Source: Dermatophagoides farinae (Eukaryota > Arthropoda > Arachnida > Sarcoptiformes > Pyroglyphidae). Taken from it: DNA of 64,000 bases. The stretch spans positions 5,828,001-5,892,000 of the forward strand of contig NC_134678.1 of assembly GCF_024713945.1 (NCBI RefSeq), given 5' to 3'. Position 1 is the stretch's first letter. The number at the start of each line of letters is the position of its first letter. Position numbers and translations under genes: made by a program. Positions 1-10,038 of the stretch are shown here, piece after piece. The notes under the pieces are model-generated. The model was not told the origin of the DNA. It made no database searches and saw only the letters and a program-made list of their open reading frames with translations.

Positions 1-2948
1 CAGAAGCCATTGATTTCCATGATACTTTCAATAAATTCGTCGAATGGTTAACTGAAGCCGAAAAGTATTTGAACAATCTTCAGCCAGTTAGTCGTGTAAT
101 GGACAGAATCACCAAACAGATCGAAGAACATAAAAATTTCCAAAAAGATCTTGGAAATCATCGTGAAAGCATGATGGAACTTGATAAAAAAGGAACACAT
201 TTGAAATATTTCAGCCAAAAACAAGATGTTATTTTGATCAAAAATCTTCTTGTCAGTGTACAACATCGTTGGGAAAAAGTATTGGCCAAAACAGCAGAAC
301 GTTCTAGAAATCTTGATTATGGATTCCGTGAAACCAAAGAATTTTATGATGCCTGGAATAATTTGATGGATTGGCTAAATGATTTGGAAAAGAATTTCGA
401 TTCAATACAACAATTGAGCAACAATTCTGATGTGATTCGACAGATGATTCAAAAACATCGAGAATTCCAACGACAATTGGGATCAAAACATTCACAATAC
501 GATGCTACGCTCAAGATGGGCAAGAATTTGAAGGAGAAAGCACCAAAGGTTGATGTTCCGGTTATACAAAACATGATTGATGAACTTAAGAATAAATGGA
601 ATTCTATCTGTAACAAATCAGTAGATCGACAACGGAAATTGGAAGAAGCTTTATTATTCTCCGGACAATTCAAAGATGCCATTGATGCTTTATTGGATTG
701 GCTTGATAAGGCTCGCGAACAATTGCTCAACAATTTATCAGTGTATGGTGATCTTGATACAGTTACTGCATTGGTTGAACAGCATAAAATTTTCCTAGAA
801 GAATTCAAACGTCGTGAAAAGAACCTTCAATCAGTTCACAGAATTTCGGAAGAATTGCGAAAATCTTCTCCAGGTGATGATTCATATAATATTCAAACTG
901 AAATTGCTGCCATTGATGAAAAATGGAAAGAAGTCGAGCAATTGAGTCGTGAACGATCGATCGAATTGGATAAAGCAATGATTGAGGCTGAAAAACTTCA
1001 CAAAGCAGTCAATATATTGCTTGAATGGCTTTCGGATGCAGAAATGAAACTTAGATTCTCTGGGCCGATGCCAGAAGATGAGAGTGCTACAAGAGAACAA
1101 ATTTCCGAACATGAAGTGTTTCTGGAAGAAATGTCGATACAAGAGAAAAATAAAGAATCGACAGTAAAAATCGCTCAAGACATATTAAACAAATGTCATC
1201 CAGAAGCCATCACTGTGATCAAGCATTGGATTACCATCATTCAATCACGATGGGAAGAAGTAAACTCTTGGGCTAAACAACGTGAACAACGTTTAATTGA
1301 TCATCTTGAATCTTTGTTGAACATTATGGATTCATTGGAAAAAGCCTTAGCATGGTTGATCGGTGCCGAAGCTGCTTTATTAGCAGCCGAAACACAACCA
1401 TTACCTGATGATAATGTGGAACTTCATAAATTGATCGATGAGCATGATCGATTCTTAGATGAATTGGAAAAGAAAGGCGTGGACATTGATAAAATTGCTA
1501 AAACGTTTGCCATCAAAAAGCAAGCGATTGCTGGATTGAAAACTATCGATCGTAAACGGGGTCAAGGACCACGATCGTCTACTCCGATTAAGATTCCTTC
1601 CAATGATTTTGGTTACGATGTTAAGCAACCCAAAGTAAAAGAACTACTTGATAAATGGAGCAAGGTCAATAAATTGGCTCAAGATCGAAAGAAACGATTG
1701 CAAGATAAGCTAGATTATAATAATGAAGTTGAACGTATAAAAAACTTTGATTTTGATGAATGGCGTCGATCATTTTTGGGTTGGATGAGCAATAAAAAAG
1801 CAAGAATTATGGATTTCTTCAAGAAAATCGATTCCAACAACGATGGTCGTGTGACAAAATCTGAATTCATTGAAGGATTCGTTAAATCGAAATTCACGAC
1901 AAGCCGATTAGAAATGGAAAAGGTTGCCGATATTTTCGATCGAAACAACGATGGATATGTTGATCACAAAGAATACAATGACACACTTCGACCGGAGCGT
2001 GATTTACCAAAAACCGAATCTGAAATTATACAGGATGAAGTGCAAAAACAAGTTGACAAATGTGCATGTATGGAAAAATATAAAGTGTCACAAGTGGGCG
2101 AATGCAAATATAGAGTAAGTGAATTTATTTTAAAAATCATAAATTTATCTAAAGTTCATCGTATATTTTTCGAATTTTGTTCTTTAGTTTGGCGATTCCC
2201 AAAAATTGCGACTTGTCCGTATTCTTCGTAGTACAGTCATGGTCCGTGTTGGTGGTGGTTGGATTTCACTAGATGATTTCCTCAAGAAATACGATCCATG
2301 CAGAGGTAATTATTGTGAACAATGATTGTATGACAAAATTTTTATTGCCCTCTTTGAAACAGTTAAAGGTCGAACCAACATTGAATTACGGGAACAACTA
2401 GCTGCTGATTTCGATACAAAAAACAAACCATTGTTCAATGATGATGGAACCATTTCATCAGTTGGACCAATCACCAAAGTATGTTAAATAAACTCAGAAT
2501 TTTGTTTATTTATCAAAAAATTTCATTTAATTTTACAGATTAAGGAGAAAACAGATCGAAGTCTTCCAATGAATTCACAGGACCAAGTTCGATTCAATTC
2601 GACTATCACTAGTGATTATAGTTTCAGTGATCATGCCGATAGTTCCGGAGCAAAATCCCGTCCACGAAGTCGATTGACAATTTGTATGCTTAACAATTGA
2701 TATATTCTCTCACATCGTTTTATTCATTTTTTTTAATGTTTTCTATAGCTTCAAATAGCCGACCAGGAAGTCGACATTCCAGTCAGCCACCAAGCCGAGC
2801 TGGTAGCGATCTATCTATTGATAGTTTAGATATCAGCAATCCTAAAACGACAACTACTACTACTTACAAGTATTCGGTCAAATCTAGCCGTAAACCGAAT
2901 TCCCGACAAGGTTCCTACACTAATCTTCGCGATTATCGACTAAAATAA
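1..2948 (+). CDS. shot: Spectraplakin (short stop / MACF1 / dystonin family), C-terminal part, 5' truncated
   Basis: Giant cytolinker that joins actin to microtubules. Only the C-terminal end lies here; the frame is already open at base 3. Exons are 1-2114, 2188-2305, 2363-2478, 2539-2683 and 2749-2948, all with GT-AG introns of 57-73 bases. The first exon encodes several spectrin repeats (helices with the WxxxxxW pattern, e.g. around bases 330-720), then two EF-hands (loops [12 protein letters not shown] near 1830 and [12 protein letters not shown] near 1940). A GAS2-related (GAR) microtubule-binding domain spans about 2040-2400, with the family hallmarks [19 protein letters not shown] and [15 protein letters not shown]. 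The tail is basic and rich in Ser, Arg and Gly ([15 protein letters not shown]), as in MACF1 tails. The order spectrin, EF, GAR, Ser/Arg tail is diagnostic of spectraplakins. Isoforms cannot be judged here. Confidence 0.95.
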
Positions 2949-3130
2949 ACTAGAATAAGGTTGCCAGATCGGCCAAAGAGTCTGGTAACTCTAAACTAGA
3001 ATTTTGGAATACATCCACAATGCATACAAAATATTAAATTCGATGATGATGATTTTATTCGTGATACATTTATTTGAAAAATATATTCGATGTGCCTTAA
3101 AAATTCGTGTATATAACAAGTTGCTGGAAA

Positions 3131-3136
3131 AATAAA
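3131..3136 (+). terminator. Poly(A) signal of the spectraplakin gene
   Basis: AATAAA lies 183 bases after the spectraplakin stop. It faces an opposing AATAAA at 3176-3171 for the convergent ERGIC2 gene, so the two 3' ends meet inside 2949-3205. Confidence 0.5.
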
Positions 3137-3170
3137 CAACATTTTAACTAACAAAAATTTGTCAAACATT

Positions 3171-3176
3171 TTTATT
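3171..3176 (-). terminator. Poly(A) signal of the ERGIC2 gene
   Basis: TTTATT on the plus strand reads AATAAA on the minus strand, 30 bases after the ERGIC2 stop codon at 3206. Confidence 0.5.
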
Positions 3177-3205
3177 TATATATACTATATAGAATAGATT
3201 GTAAT

Positions 3206-4655
3206 TCACTGGAAATGAATTACTCGATGTTTACGATATTTCAAATCAATTATATCAATCCAATTTGTGAACAATTGATTAAACATAATGGATAGTTCAA
3301 TTATACCACCGACAATAGCGCAAAGACGAACCAAAAATTTCCAAATCGGTATACTGTTTTCTAGAACATCAATTTTTAAACCTTCAATTTCATATTTAAA
3401 ATAAATTCCTGGAACTCCATGTAATCCGGCTTCATGATTAACAATTAGATCACGTTCAGTTACTGAATATTGATAGGTTTCACCTTCATATGAAAAGGTT
3501 TGAACATTAGTCAGGACAACCTTTAGATAGTATTGATATAAATGATAATCTATAATGATAAAAAAAATAATCATTTTATATTCAAAGAATTTATTTGAAA
3601 AAAAATTGCTATCACAAACTTGAATGGGTGATTTTTTCAACGCCATCTAACGTATTGATTGTATTGACCATATTACCAAAGGAGAATTTTTCGATACGAT
3701 GTGAAAAATTCACGGCTAAAATTTTTATTCAATTTGTGGATAATTATTATTTAGTTTTAAATATCAAAATCAATCATACGCACATTTTTCATAATCGATT
3801 AAAGATAAATGAGCATGTCCAATTGGCAATGGTAAATATTTACCAGCAGCGATATGAAAATTACCAGATACTTTATTGACGATCAATGTACCATGAAGTC
3901 GGCATGAATCAGAATCTCCATTTTCTGATCCTTTATGAAATGTGAACAATGGAAATTGATTGTCGATATCATGTTTTTCTTGATTATTATTGTCATCAGA
4001 AGATGACGAACGTGTATATGGTTTCCAAATCATTCTATGGATATTATGATGTTCGTCACGGATAAATTGACTTAGTTTTTTCATTTCATTCCATTGATTC
4101 AATTCAGTACCGGTCAATTGAAAATTTGTTCCACTTTCTTTTAGATGACCGTAATTGTACATACTATGTTTGTTTGTCGAATCCATGACATCGGCACCGA
4201 CGTCTATTTTTATTTTGTTATTAAAAATTATAAATCAATATAAAATTTTAATGAAATGATTAATATTTACTTGAGCAAGGTGTTGCCACGGTTATGTCTA
4301 CATTTATATTCAATTTCCTTGAATAAATGAAAAAGAGAATCGATTTGTAGAAATTGTTACAGAAAAAAAACGCAAACATTATTTACTTATCAAATACTGT
4401 ATCAACCGAATAATTATAGATGACATCGGAGTCAAAATAATTGAAAAATTCGAAAAATAAAACTATAGCGATAAAAATGTAGGTAAAAATGGAAACTAGA
4501 AGAAAAAAGAAAATCTTCATTAAAGCGATTATCAAATTAAGCGAACAAATATAAAAAAAAAACAAACCAGTGCCACCGGCCAGTGACGATCTTGTAAAGC
4601 AAGAATCTATCTTAGGAAAAATATCCAATTTAGAGAGAAAAGAGGATCGATCCAT
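3206..4655 (-). CDS. ERGIC2: ERGIC2 / Erv41-like ER-Golgi cargo receptor
   Basis: Cycling membrane protein of early secretory vesicles that, with ERGIC3/Erv46, retrieves and exports cargo between ER and Golgi. Six exons: 4655-4568, 4495-4387, 4317-4271, 4203-3784, 3715-3620, 3549-3206. They join to 368 codons with all phases matching; human ERGIC2 is 377 residues. The N-terminus has LDIFPKI then the first membrane segment after GGTVSIF; the luminal domain carries KKLNINVDITVATPCSNVGADVMD, then CRLHGTLIVNKVSGNFHI and GHAHLSLI. Near the C-terminus YSVTERDLIVNHEAGLHGVPG precedes the second membrane segment (WKFLVRLCAIVGGI). These blocks follow ERGIC2 rather than ERGIC3. Short exons explain why only pieces are visible as open frames. 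Confidence 0.93.
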
Positions 4656-4810
4656 AATTTCATTTTAATAATCAATTTTATTTTGAAAAAAATCAATGAA
4701 AACTCATTGTTTGAAACTCATTGTGAATGAATTGGATTCTTTGTGTACTAGAATTTATGGATGGGTATGATTTCAAATTGAACAAAGAAGAAAAAATTTC
4801 AGAAAGAATT

Positions 4811-6189
4811 TCATTCTTTAGCATCCGATATTCCACCATCGGTGATGGAAAATGTAGCTTCGTTTTCCGGTAAATCAGGACTATCATATATTTTCACTAT
4901 TCTTGTATCACCACGACCTTTTTTCAAACTCAATCTTACGGTGGAAGCATGAGCTATGATGTGACCTCCGATTGGTTTTTTGGGATCTGCTTGAAATGAC
5001 ATAGTCGAACCAGGGTCAGCCGTCATTTGATTTGTGATGAATATGGCTACGTTATATTCTTCTGCTATTTTCTGCAATTTGGACAAGTATTGTCCCAATT
5101 TTTGTTGTCGGTCAGCAAGTTCACCACGACCGCTATAATCAACACGAAAAAGGGCCATTACTGAATCGACTACAAGCAATTTATAAACGCCGATTTCTTC
5201 ATGAAATTTTGCAGCGACACCGTCTAAAAAAATAATTATCGATTTTTCAATCAGATAATACTATTCAGATTTTCATACCCAGAATTTCATGTTGTTGTTC
5301 ACTTGTATATGCCCGGATGTATAAAACGTTTTCGAGTGCAGCTTCTACGTCCATCTTGAATCGTTCTGCAATTTGTCTAATCAAAAAATGGTCATTTTTG
5401 TTATCATTTTGAAATAAAAATTACTTAAGTCTGTTTGGACGGAAAGTGTTTTCGGTATCGACGTAAATCGCTTTGCCACCTCGATAATTATCCGATGTAA
5501 TTTGACATGTTGCTGAAAGAGTGTATGAAAATCTTCATATTCATATTGATATTCATATGTAATCACTTACTGCAAAGAGTATGACATAACTGAGTTTTTC
5601 CACAGCGAAATTCGCCAAACGCTTCTGTGATGGACATACTTTCGATGCCACCGCCCAAGAGAGTGCTAGGTGATTTGAATTAAAATTATTAATAAATAAT
5701 TTCATCACGATAAAATTCATCATACTCAAATTCCTCACAACCAGTGGAGACTTTGAAAACCATTTTTCTTTTTTCTCTGAATTGGGAAGCAGTCATGAAA
5801 GTGAGATCGTTGCATATTTTAGCCGCAGCTTCTTTGATTTTGTCGACTTTAGCTTCGCTTAATCCTTTGATTTGAATCAATTTTTTCTTCATGTGCATAT
5901 TAATTCCTTTGATAGTACAAATTCCGGCTGCTTTCAGCTTCTTCGTATCAATGGCGCTCTTGAAATAAAAAAAAATCATTTAATATCAGTTATTCATAAT
6001 TTTTATTTATAATTACAATGCCATAATCATGAAGTTGGTCTATATCATGATACCAGTTTTCAGCTTCCTGCAAAAGGCGAAAAAAAAGTTATTTATGTTT
6101 ATTCATTAAAAAATGCTATATATTCTCACACTCTCTGATTGAGTTTGAGTTTGAAGTTGGCTCGATTTTTGAAGTTGTTTCGAAGACAT
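4811..6189 (-). CDS. DMC1: Meiotic recombinase DMC1
   Basis: RecA/RAD51-family ATPase that assembles on single-stranded DNA and pairs homologues in meiosis. Seven exons: 6189-6130, 6067-6017, 5958-5726, 5665-5571, 5512-5425, 5376-5279, 5223-4811; they sum to 346 codons (human DMC1 340 residues). The N-terminal helix-hairpin-helix region reads [16 protein letters not shown] and [15 protein letters not shown], which is typical of DMC1 and not of RAD51. The core has Walker [21 protein letters not shown], Walker [15 protein letters not shown], loop regions [24 protein letters not shown] and the terminal GGISDAKE. Walker A carries Cys where animal DMC1/RAD51 usually has Thr; the GxxxxGKT consensus is kept. 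The gene is intact. It sits head to tail between ERGIC2 and PIGM, with only 155 bases to the ERGIC2 start. Confidence 0.96.
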
Positions 6190-6332
6190 TTGAAATAAAA
6201 TTTGATGGAATTCTCGTGGTCAAGATGATACTAAATCGAATGAACAATTGGATGTTTCGAACGTTCGGAAGAAAAATTCAAAAATAACGTTATGTTATGC
6301 ATTATTTTTTCATTCGAATGTAATTTAATCAG

Positions 6333-7544
6333 TTATTTTTTCCTCAATAATTTAGGATCATCAACAAAATTTGAATGTAAAAATATTATAATATACAGAT
6401 TTATCAATACAAAAATAATACTAGCTGAACAAAGCCAACCTAGAATATCCCATTTACGAAATTCAAACAAATAAGCAAATAAAAGCCAATTAAGAATGGC
6501 GTATGACCACAAGACAATAATGACGAGCCATTTTTTCCATGTAATTTTAAAAAATGGTACAATAAATGGCAATAGACACATATACCATTCGAAATATTGA
6601 GCTGTAATCACTTTGTTTAACGTAACGAACAGGTAAGTCTGTAAAAATAATGCAATACAAAAGTTTGACTTAAAAGTTATCGATTTCGTTGCACGTTGAT
6701 TGTAATAAATCGGTATTATTATGGTGACCAATAACATTTGCGGAACGAATGCCATTAATCCAATGATTTTTTGTGTTGATACATTATCAAATAATTGAAA
6801 GAGGTAAAAATATGGGCTAAAGTTGTGTTGAAAATCTTGTCGGTAAAAATGATATAGCCAGGCCTCTTCTAAATAGATTGAACCACATAATAAATAAGAA
6901 AAATAGGTGGGAATTATCAAACCGGTCAAAGTGGATATGATGAAAATTATTTTTGAAGAATTTGGAATCAATGAACCAAATAAAGATGAATTTCGTTCGG
7001 ATAATGCTAGATAGAATGTTGGAGCATAAATTATCGGATAGATCTTGAAATGAATGACAAAACCAAAACATAAACCAGCCAATTTGTACTGTTTTTTGTT
7101 GAAGCAAAAAATGACTAATAAGACCAATGTACAAATCAATGATTCGGCACTTCCTCTTGTACTAATTATCAAAGTTAATGGATTATAAAGCCACAATAAA
7201 TAATATCGAGAATATCGTTTGTCCATTATATTGTAGATAAGAATGCCGCCAATTATATCAAATATTGACAATAATAATTTTCCAAATTGAGAAAACCAAA
7301 GAAGATTCGGTGTCATAAATAACGCCAAAATGGGTGTATAACGGTATGTAGGCCTATCGAATGGTGTGGAACCATTCAATAAAAATCGAGCACCATCAGT
7401 GAAAACTACATAATCAATATCAGTGTATTTTACGTCTAAAAATTTATCTTGAATTTCACAGAATAAAATGAGAAAAACATGAATAAAAAATGAAATCAAT
7501 GAATGGGCAAAAGGCCCAAGATTTAAAAAATATTTCCATAACAT
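6333..7544 (-). CDS. PIGM: GPI mannosyltransferase 1 (PIG-M)
   Basis: ER membrane enzyme that adds the first mannose, from dolichol-phosphate-mannose, to the GPI anchor precursor. A single uninterrupted 403-residue frame; human PIG-M is 423 residues. Many hydrophobic segments run through the protein. The luminal catalytic DxD motif is in KYTDIDYVVFTDGARFL (residues about 39-55), followed by FDRPTYRYTPILA, another strongly conserved GT-C family block. NPLTLIISTRGSAES and HFKIYPIIYAPTFYLAL also match the family. Intronless, unlike most neighbours. Its start faces the DNAJC2 start across 279 bases. Confidence 0.93.
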   Translation of the reverse strand: MLWKYFLNLGPFAHSLISFFIHVFLILFCEIQDKFLDVKYTDIDYVVFTDGARFLLNGSTPFDRPTYRYTPILALFMTPNLLWFSQFGKLLLSIFDIIGGILIYNIMDKRYSRYYLLWLYNPLTLIISTRGSAESLICTLVLLVIFCFNKKQYKLAGLCFGFVIHFKIYPIIYAPTFYLALSERNSSLFGSLIPNSSKIIFIISTLTGLIIPTYFSYLLCGSIYLEEAWLYHFYRQDFQHNFSPYFYLFQLFDNVSTQKIIGLMAFVPQMLLVTIIIPIYYNQRATKSITFKSNFCIALFLQTYLFVTLNKVITAQYFEWYMCLLPFIVPFFKITWKKWLVIIVLWSYAILNWLLFAYLFEFRKWDILGWLCSASIIFVLINLYIIIFLHSNFVDDPKLLRKK

Positions 7545-7823
7545 GATGTTCGAAACGAGCGTGAGCCCAACATGATCATCAATATTTATCGATGATAATC
7601 ATTTAAAAAATACATTCAAAGATTCTTTAATGCTGCATTCATAATGTACGTTTATCCTAAAAAAACAATGTGGAAACCGATTCATTTGAGTGTAATTTTA
7701 ATGCCATGGTGTCTTCATGCATGCATGTTTTAATGTGATAATAGATTGTTTTTTAATTTAAAGAATTTGCAAATTATTCATAGCTAATTTTTCTTTTATA
7801 ATCTAATCTTAATATTAATAAGA
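7545..7823. promoter_or_regulatory. Divergent intergenic region PIGM / DNAJC2
   Basis: These 279 AT-rich bases separate the start codons of two oppositely oriented genes, so both promoters and 5' UTRs must lie here or reach into it. No distinct motif can be assigned by eye. Confidence 0.4.
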
Positions 7824-9967
7824 ATGAGTTCTTCGACAAATAATGATTGTATGTATTGAAATTTTATATTTATTATCAAATAATTTGAATTTTTTTCCCC
7901 ACAGCAAACAAATCACTTGTTGTTTATGAATCACATTCAGTGTGGATGAATAATTTGCTACAAAAATTAGGATTAATCCAGGTTAGCGATGAAAAAACAG
8001 GAGAAAATGAAAAACTCGAAAATGATGACAAAAATTACAATGTTTTTAATAATGAAGAAAATGGAATCAATGATGATGATGGTTCTGATAATGGTTTTGA
8101 TGATGATGTTTCATGTGATAATTATTTAAAAAATTTGGATCCCAAAGAATGGAAAGATCAAGATCATTATAGAATATTAGGGCTCAGTAAAAAACGTATC
8201 AATGCTACCGAAAGTCAAATTAAAAAATCTTGTAAGTTTATTATTTGAAATTCGAACCGGCTATTTATTTCTATTGTTTTTTTTTTTGAATTTCCTTTGT
8301 CAAAGATCGACGTATTGTTTTGCGGCATCATCCGGATAAGCAAGGTCAAAATATCGATCTGAACTGTCATTATTTTTCCTGTATTACTAAAGCATATGAA
8401 ATTTTAAGCGATCCAACCAAACGCCGTTCATATGACAGTGTTGATCCAACATTCGATAATACTATTCCGAATCCAACCACATACAATAAGAATCGATTTT
8501 TTGAGATATTTACTCCAGTATTTGAAAGTAATGCTCGTTGGTCAATGAAAAAACCAGTACCATCGTTGGGAAATCAAGATTCAACATATGAAGAGATTAA
8601 TGATTTTTATACATTCTGGTATAGTTTTGAATCATGGCGTGAATATTCATATCTTGATGAAGAGGAGAAAGAAAAAGGCGAAAATCGTGAAGAAAGAAGA
8701 TATTTAGATAAACAGAATAAAATAGCACGTGCTCAAAGAAAAAAAGAAGAAATGCAACGTATTAGACAATTGGTGGATAATGCATATCAATGTGATCCTC
8801 GTGTTTCTAGATTTAAGGAAGATGAGAAAAAACGACGTCAACAACAGAAACAAGCTAAACAGGCCAGTATCAAAGCTAAGAAAGAAGAAGAAGAACGAAT
8901 TCAACGTGAAAAAGAGGAACAAGAAATGGCTGAGAAAAAACGTAAAGAAGAAGAGGAACGACAAAAACGTGAAGAGGAACGAAAACAAAAAGGAATCAAT
9001 GAAGAAAAAGACTAAAAAAGAGATTAAAATATTGGAAACACTTTGGGAAAATGAAAATTATTTTGCTGATGATCCATCGATCAAAATTGAACATATGAAA
9101 GAATGCGATAAAATGACCAAATTGTATTCATTAGAACAAATAATGGAATTTCGTAAACATTTAGAATCGTTTACGGAAAGGGAAGCAAAAAAGAGACATT
9201 TTCTTATGGAAATTGAAAAGATGAACAAAAAATTGGAAGAAGAACGATTAGAATTAGCCAAGAATAGTGCAGCTGCCAGTGGCACTGGTTCGAACACATC
9301 AAACACGACTTCGACAAAAAAACATTGGTCTTATGATGATGTTCAATTGTTGATAAAGGCCGTTAAACTATTTCCAGCCGGTACACCGAATCGCTGGACA
9401 GTGATTGCCAATTACATTAATGATAAAACTGATTCCAATGTCGTTCGTAATCATCGTGATGTTCTGGAAAAAGCAAAAGAATTACAAAAATCTAGTAAGT
9501 TATTTTTAATTTTTCAATCTTTTTATTCTAATCTTATTGCCATTATTCAATTCAAAAATTATAGATGAACAACAGCAAGATCTTAAAGAAGAGGCTAATA
9601 AGAATGCATTTAAAAAGCTTGAAATTCATGCTACTCAAAATGTTAATGTTGCCCAAGAATCTGCTCCAAGTCAACGATATGATGGTAAGCAATTATAGCT
9701 TATGACACATTAACACATACTCATATTTTTTCTATTATAGCTCCAAGTTCAATACTAGAAGTAAATGATAGTCCATGGACAAACGAAGAGCAACAATTGT
9801 TAGAACAAGCAATGAAAACCTATCCTTCAAGTTTAGGTACCGAAAGATGGAATCTAATCGCTGAATGTATTCCGAATCGATCACGAGCTGATTGTATAAA
9901 ACGTTATAAATATTTAGTCGAATTGGTCAAGGCAAAAAATTCGGCAAAAAGTAAAGCAAAAAAATAG
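7824..9967 (+). CDS. DNAJC2: DNAJC2 / zuotin (MPP11), ribosome-associated J-protein with SANT domains; apparent frameshift
   Basis: J-domain co-chaperone that recruits Hsp70 to nascent chains at the ribosome exit. Exons: 7824-7848, 7905-8231, 8306-9494, 9565-9684, 9741-9967. The zuotin J domain shows [12 protein letters not shown], then RHHPDKQGQ (HPD motif) and [29 protein letters not shown], followed by [17 protein letters not shown]-like sequence, a long charged helix, and two C-terminal SANT/Myb domains ([20 protein letters not shown] and [19 protein letters not shown]). In the charged helix the frame breaks: frame 1 ends at a TAA at 9013-9015, while the homologous downstream sequence is in frame 2. 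Dropping one G from the AAAAAGG at 8987-8993 restores a continuous 628-residue protein (human 621). The break could be a sequence error, an allele or a real shift; the gene otherwise looks functional. Confidence 0.92.
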
Positions 9968-10038
9968 CAATTTTTTTTATTAATCTTATTGTATTTTTTT
10001 TTGTAAAAAATTCATTGAATTTTTATTGATTAATTAAT

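Noticed and set aside
8704-8988. Phe/Leu-rich minus-strand open frame, membrane-like
   Set aside because: Complement of the Lys/Glu-rich helix of DNAJC2; pure codon-complement artefact.
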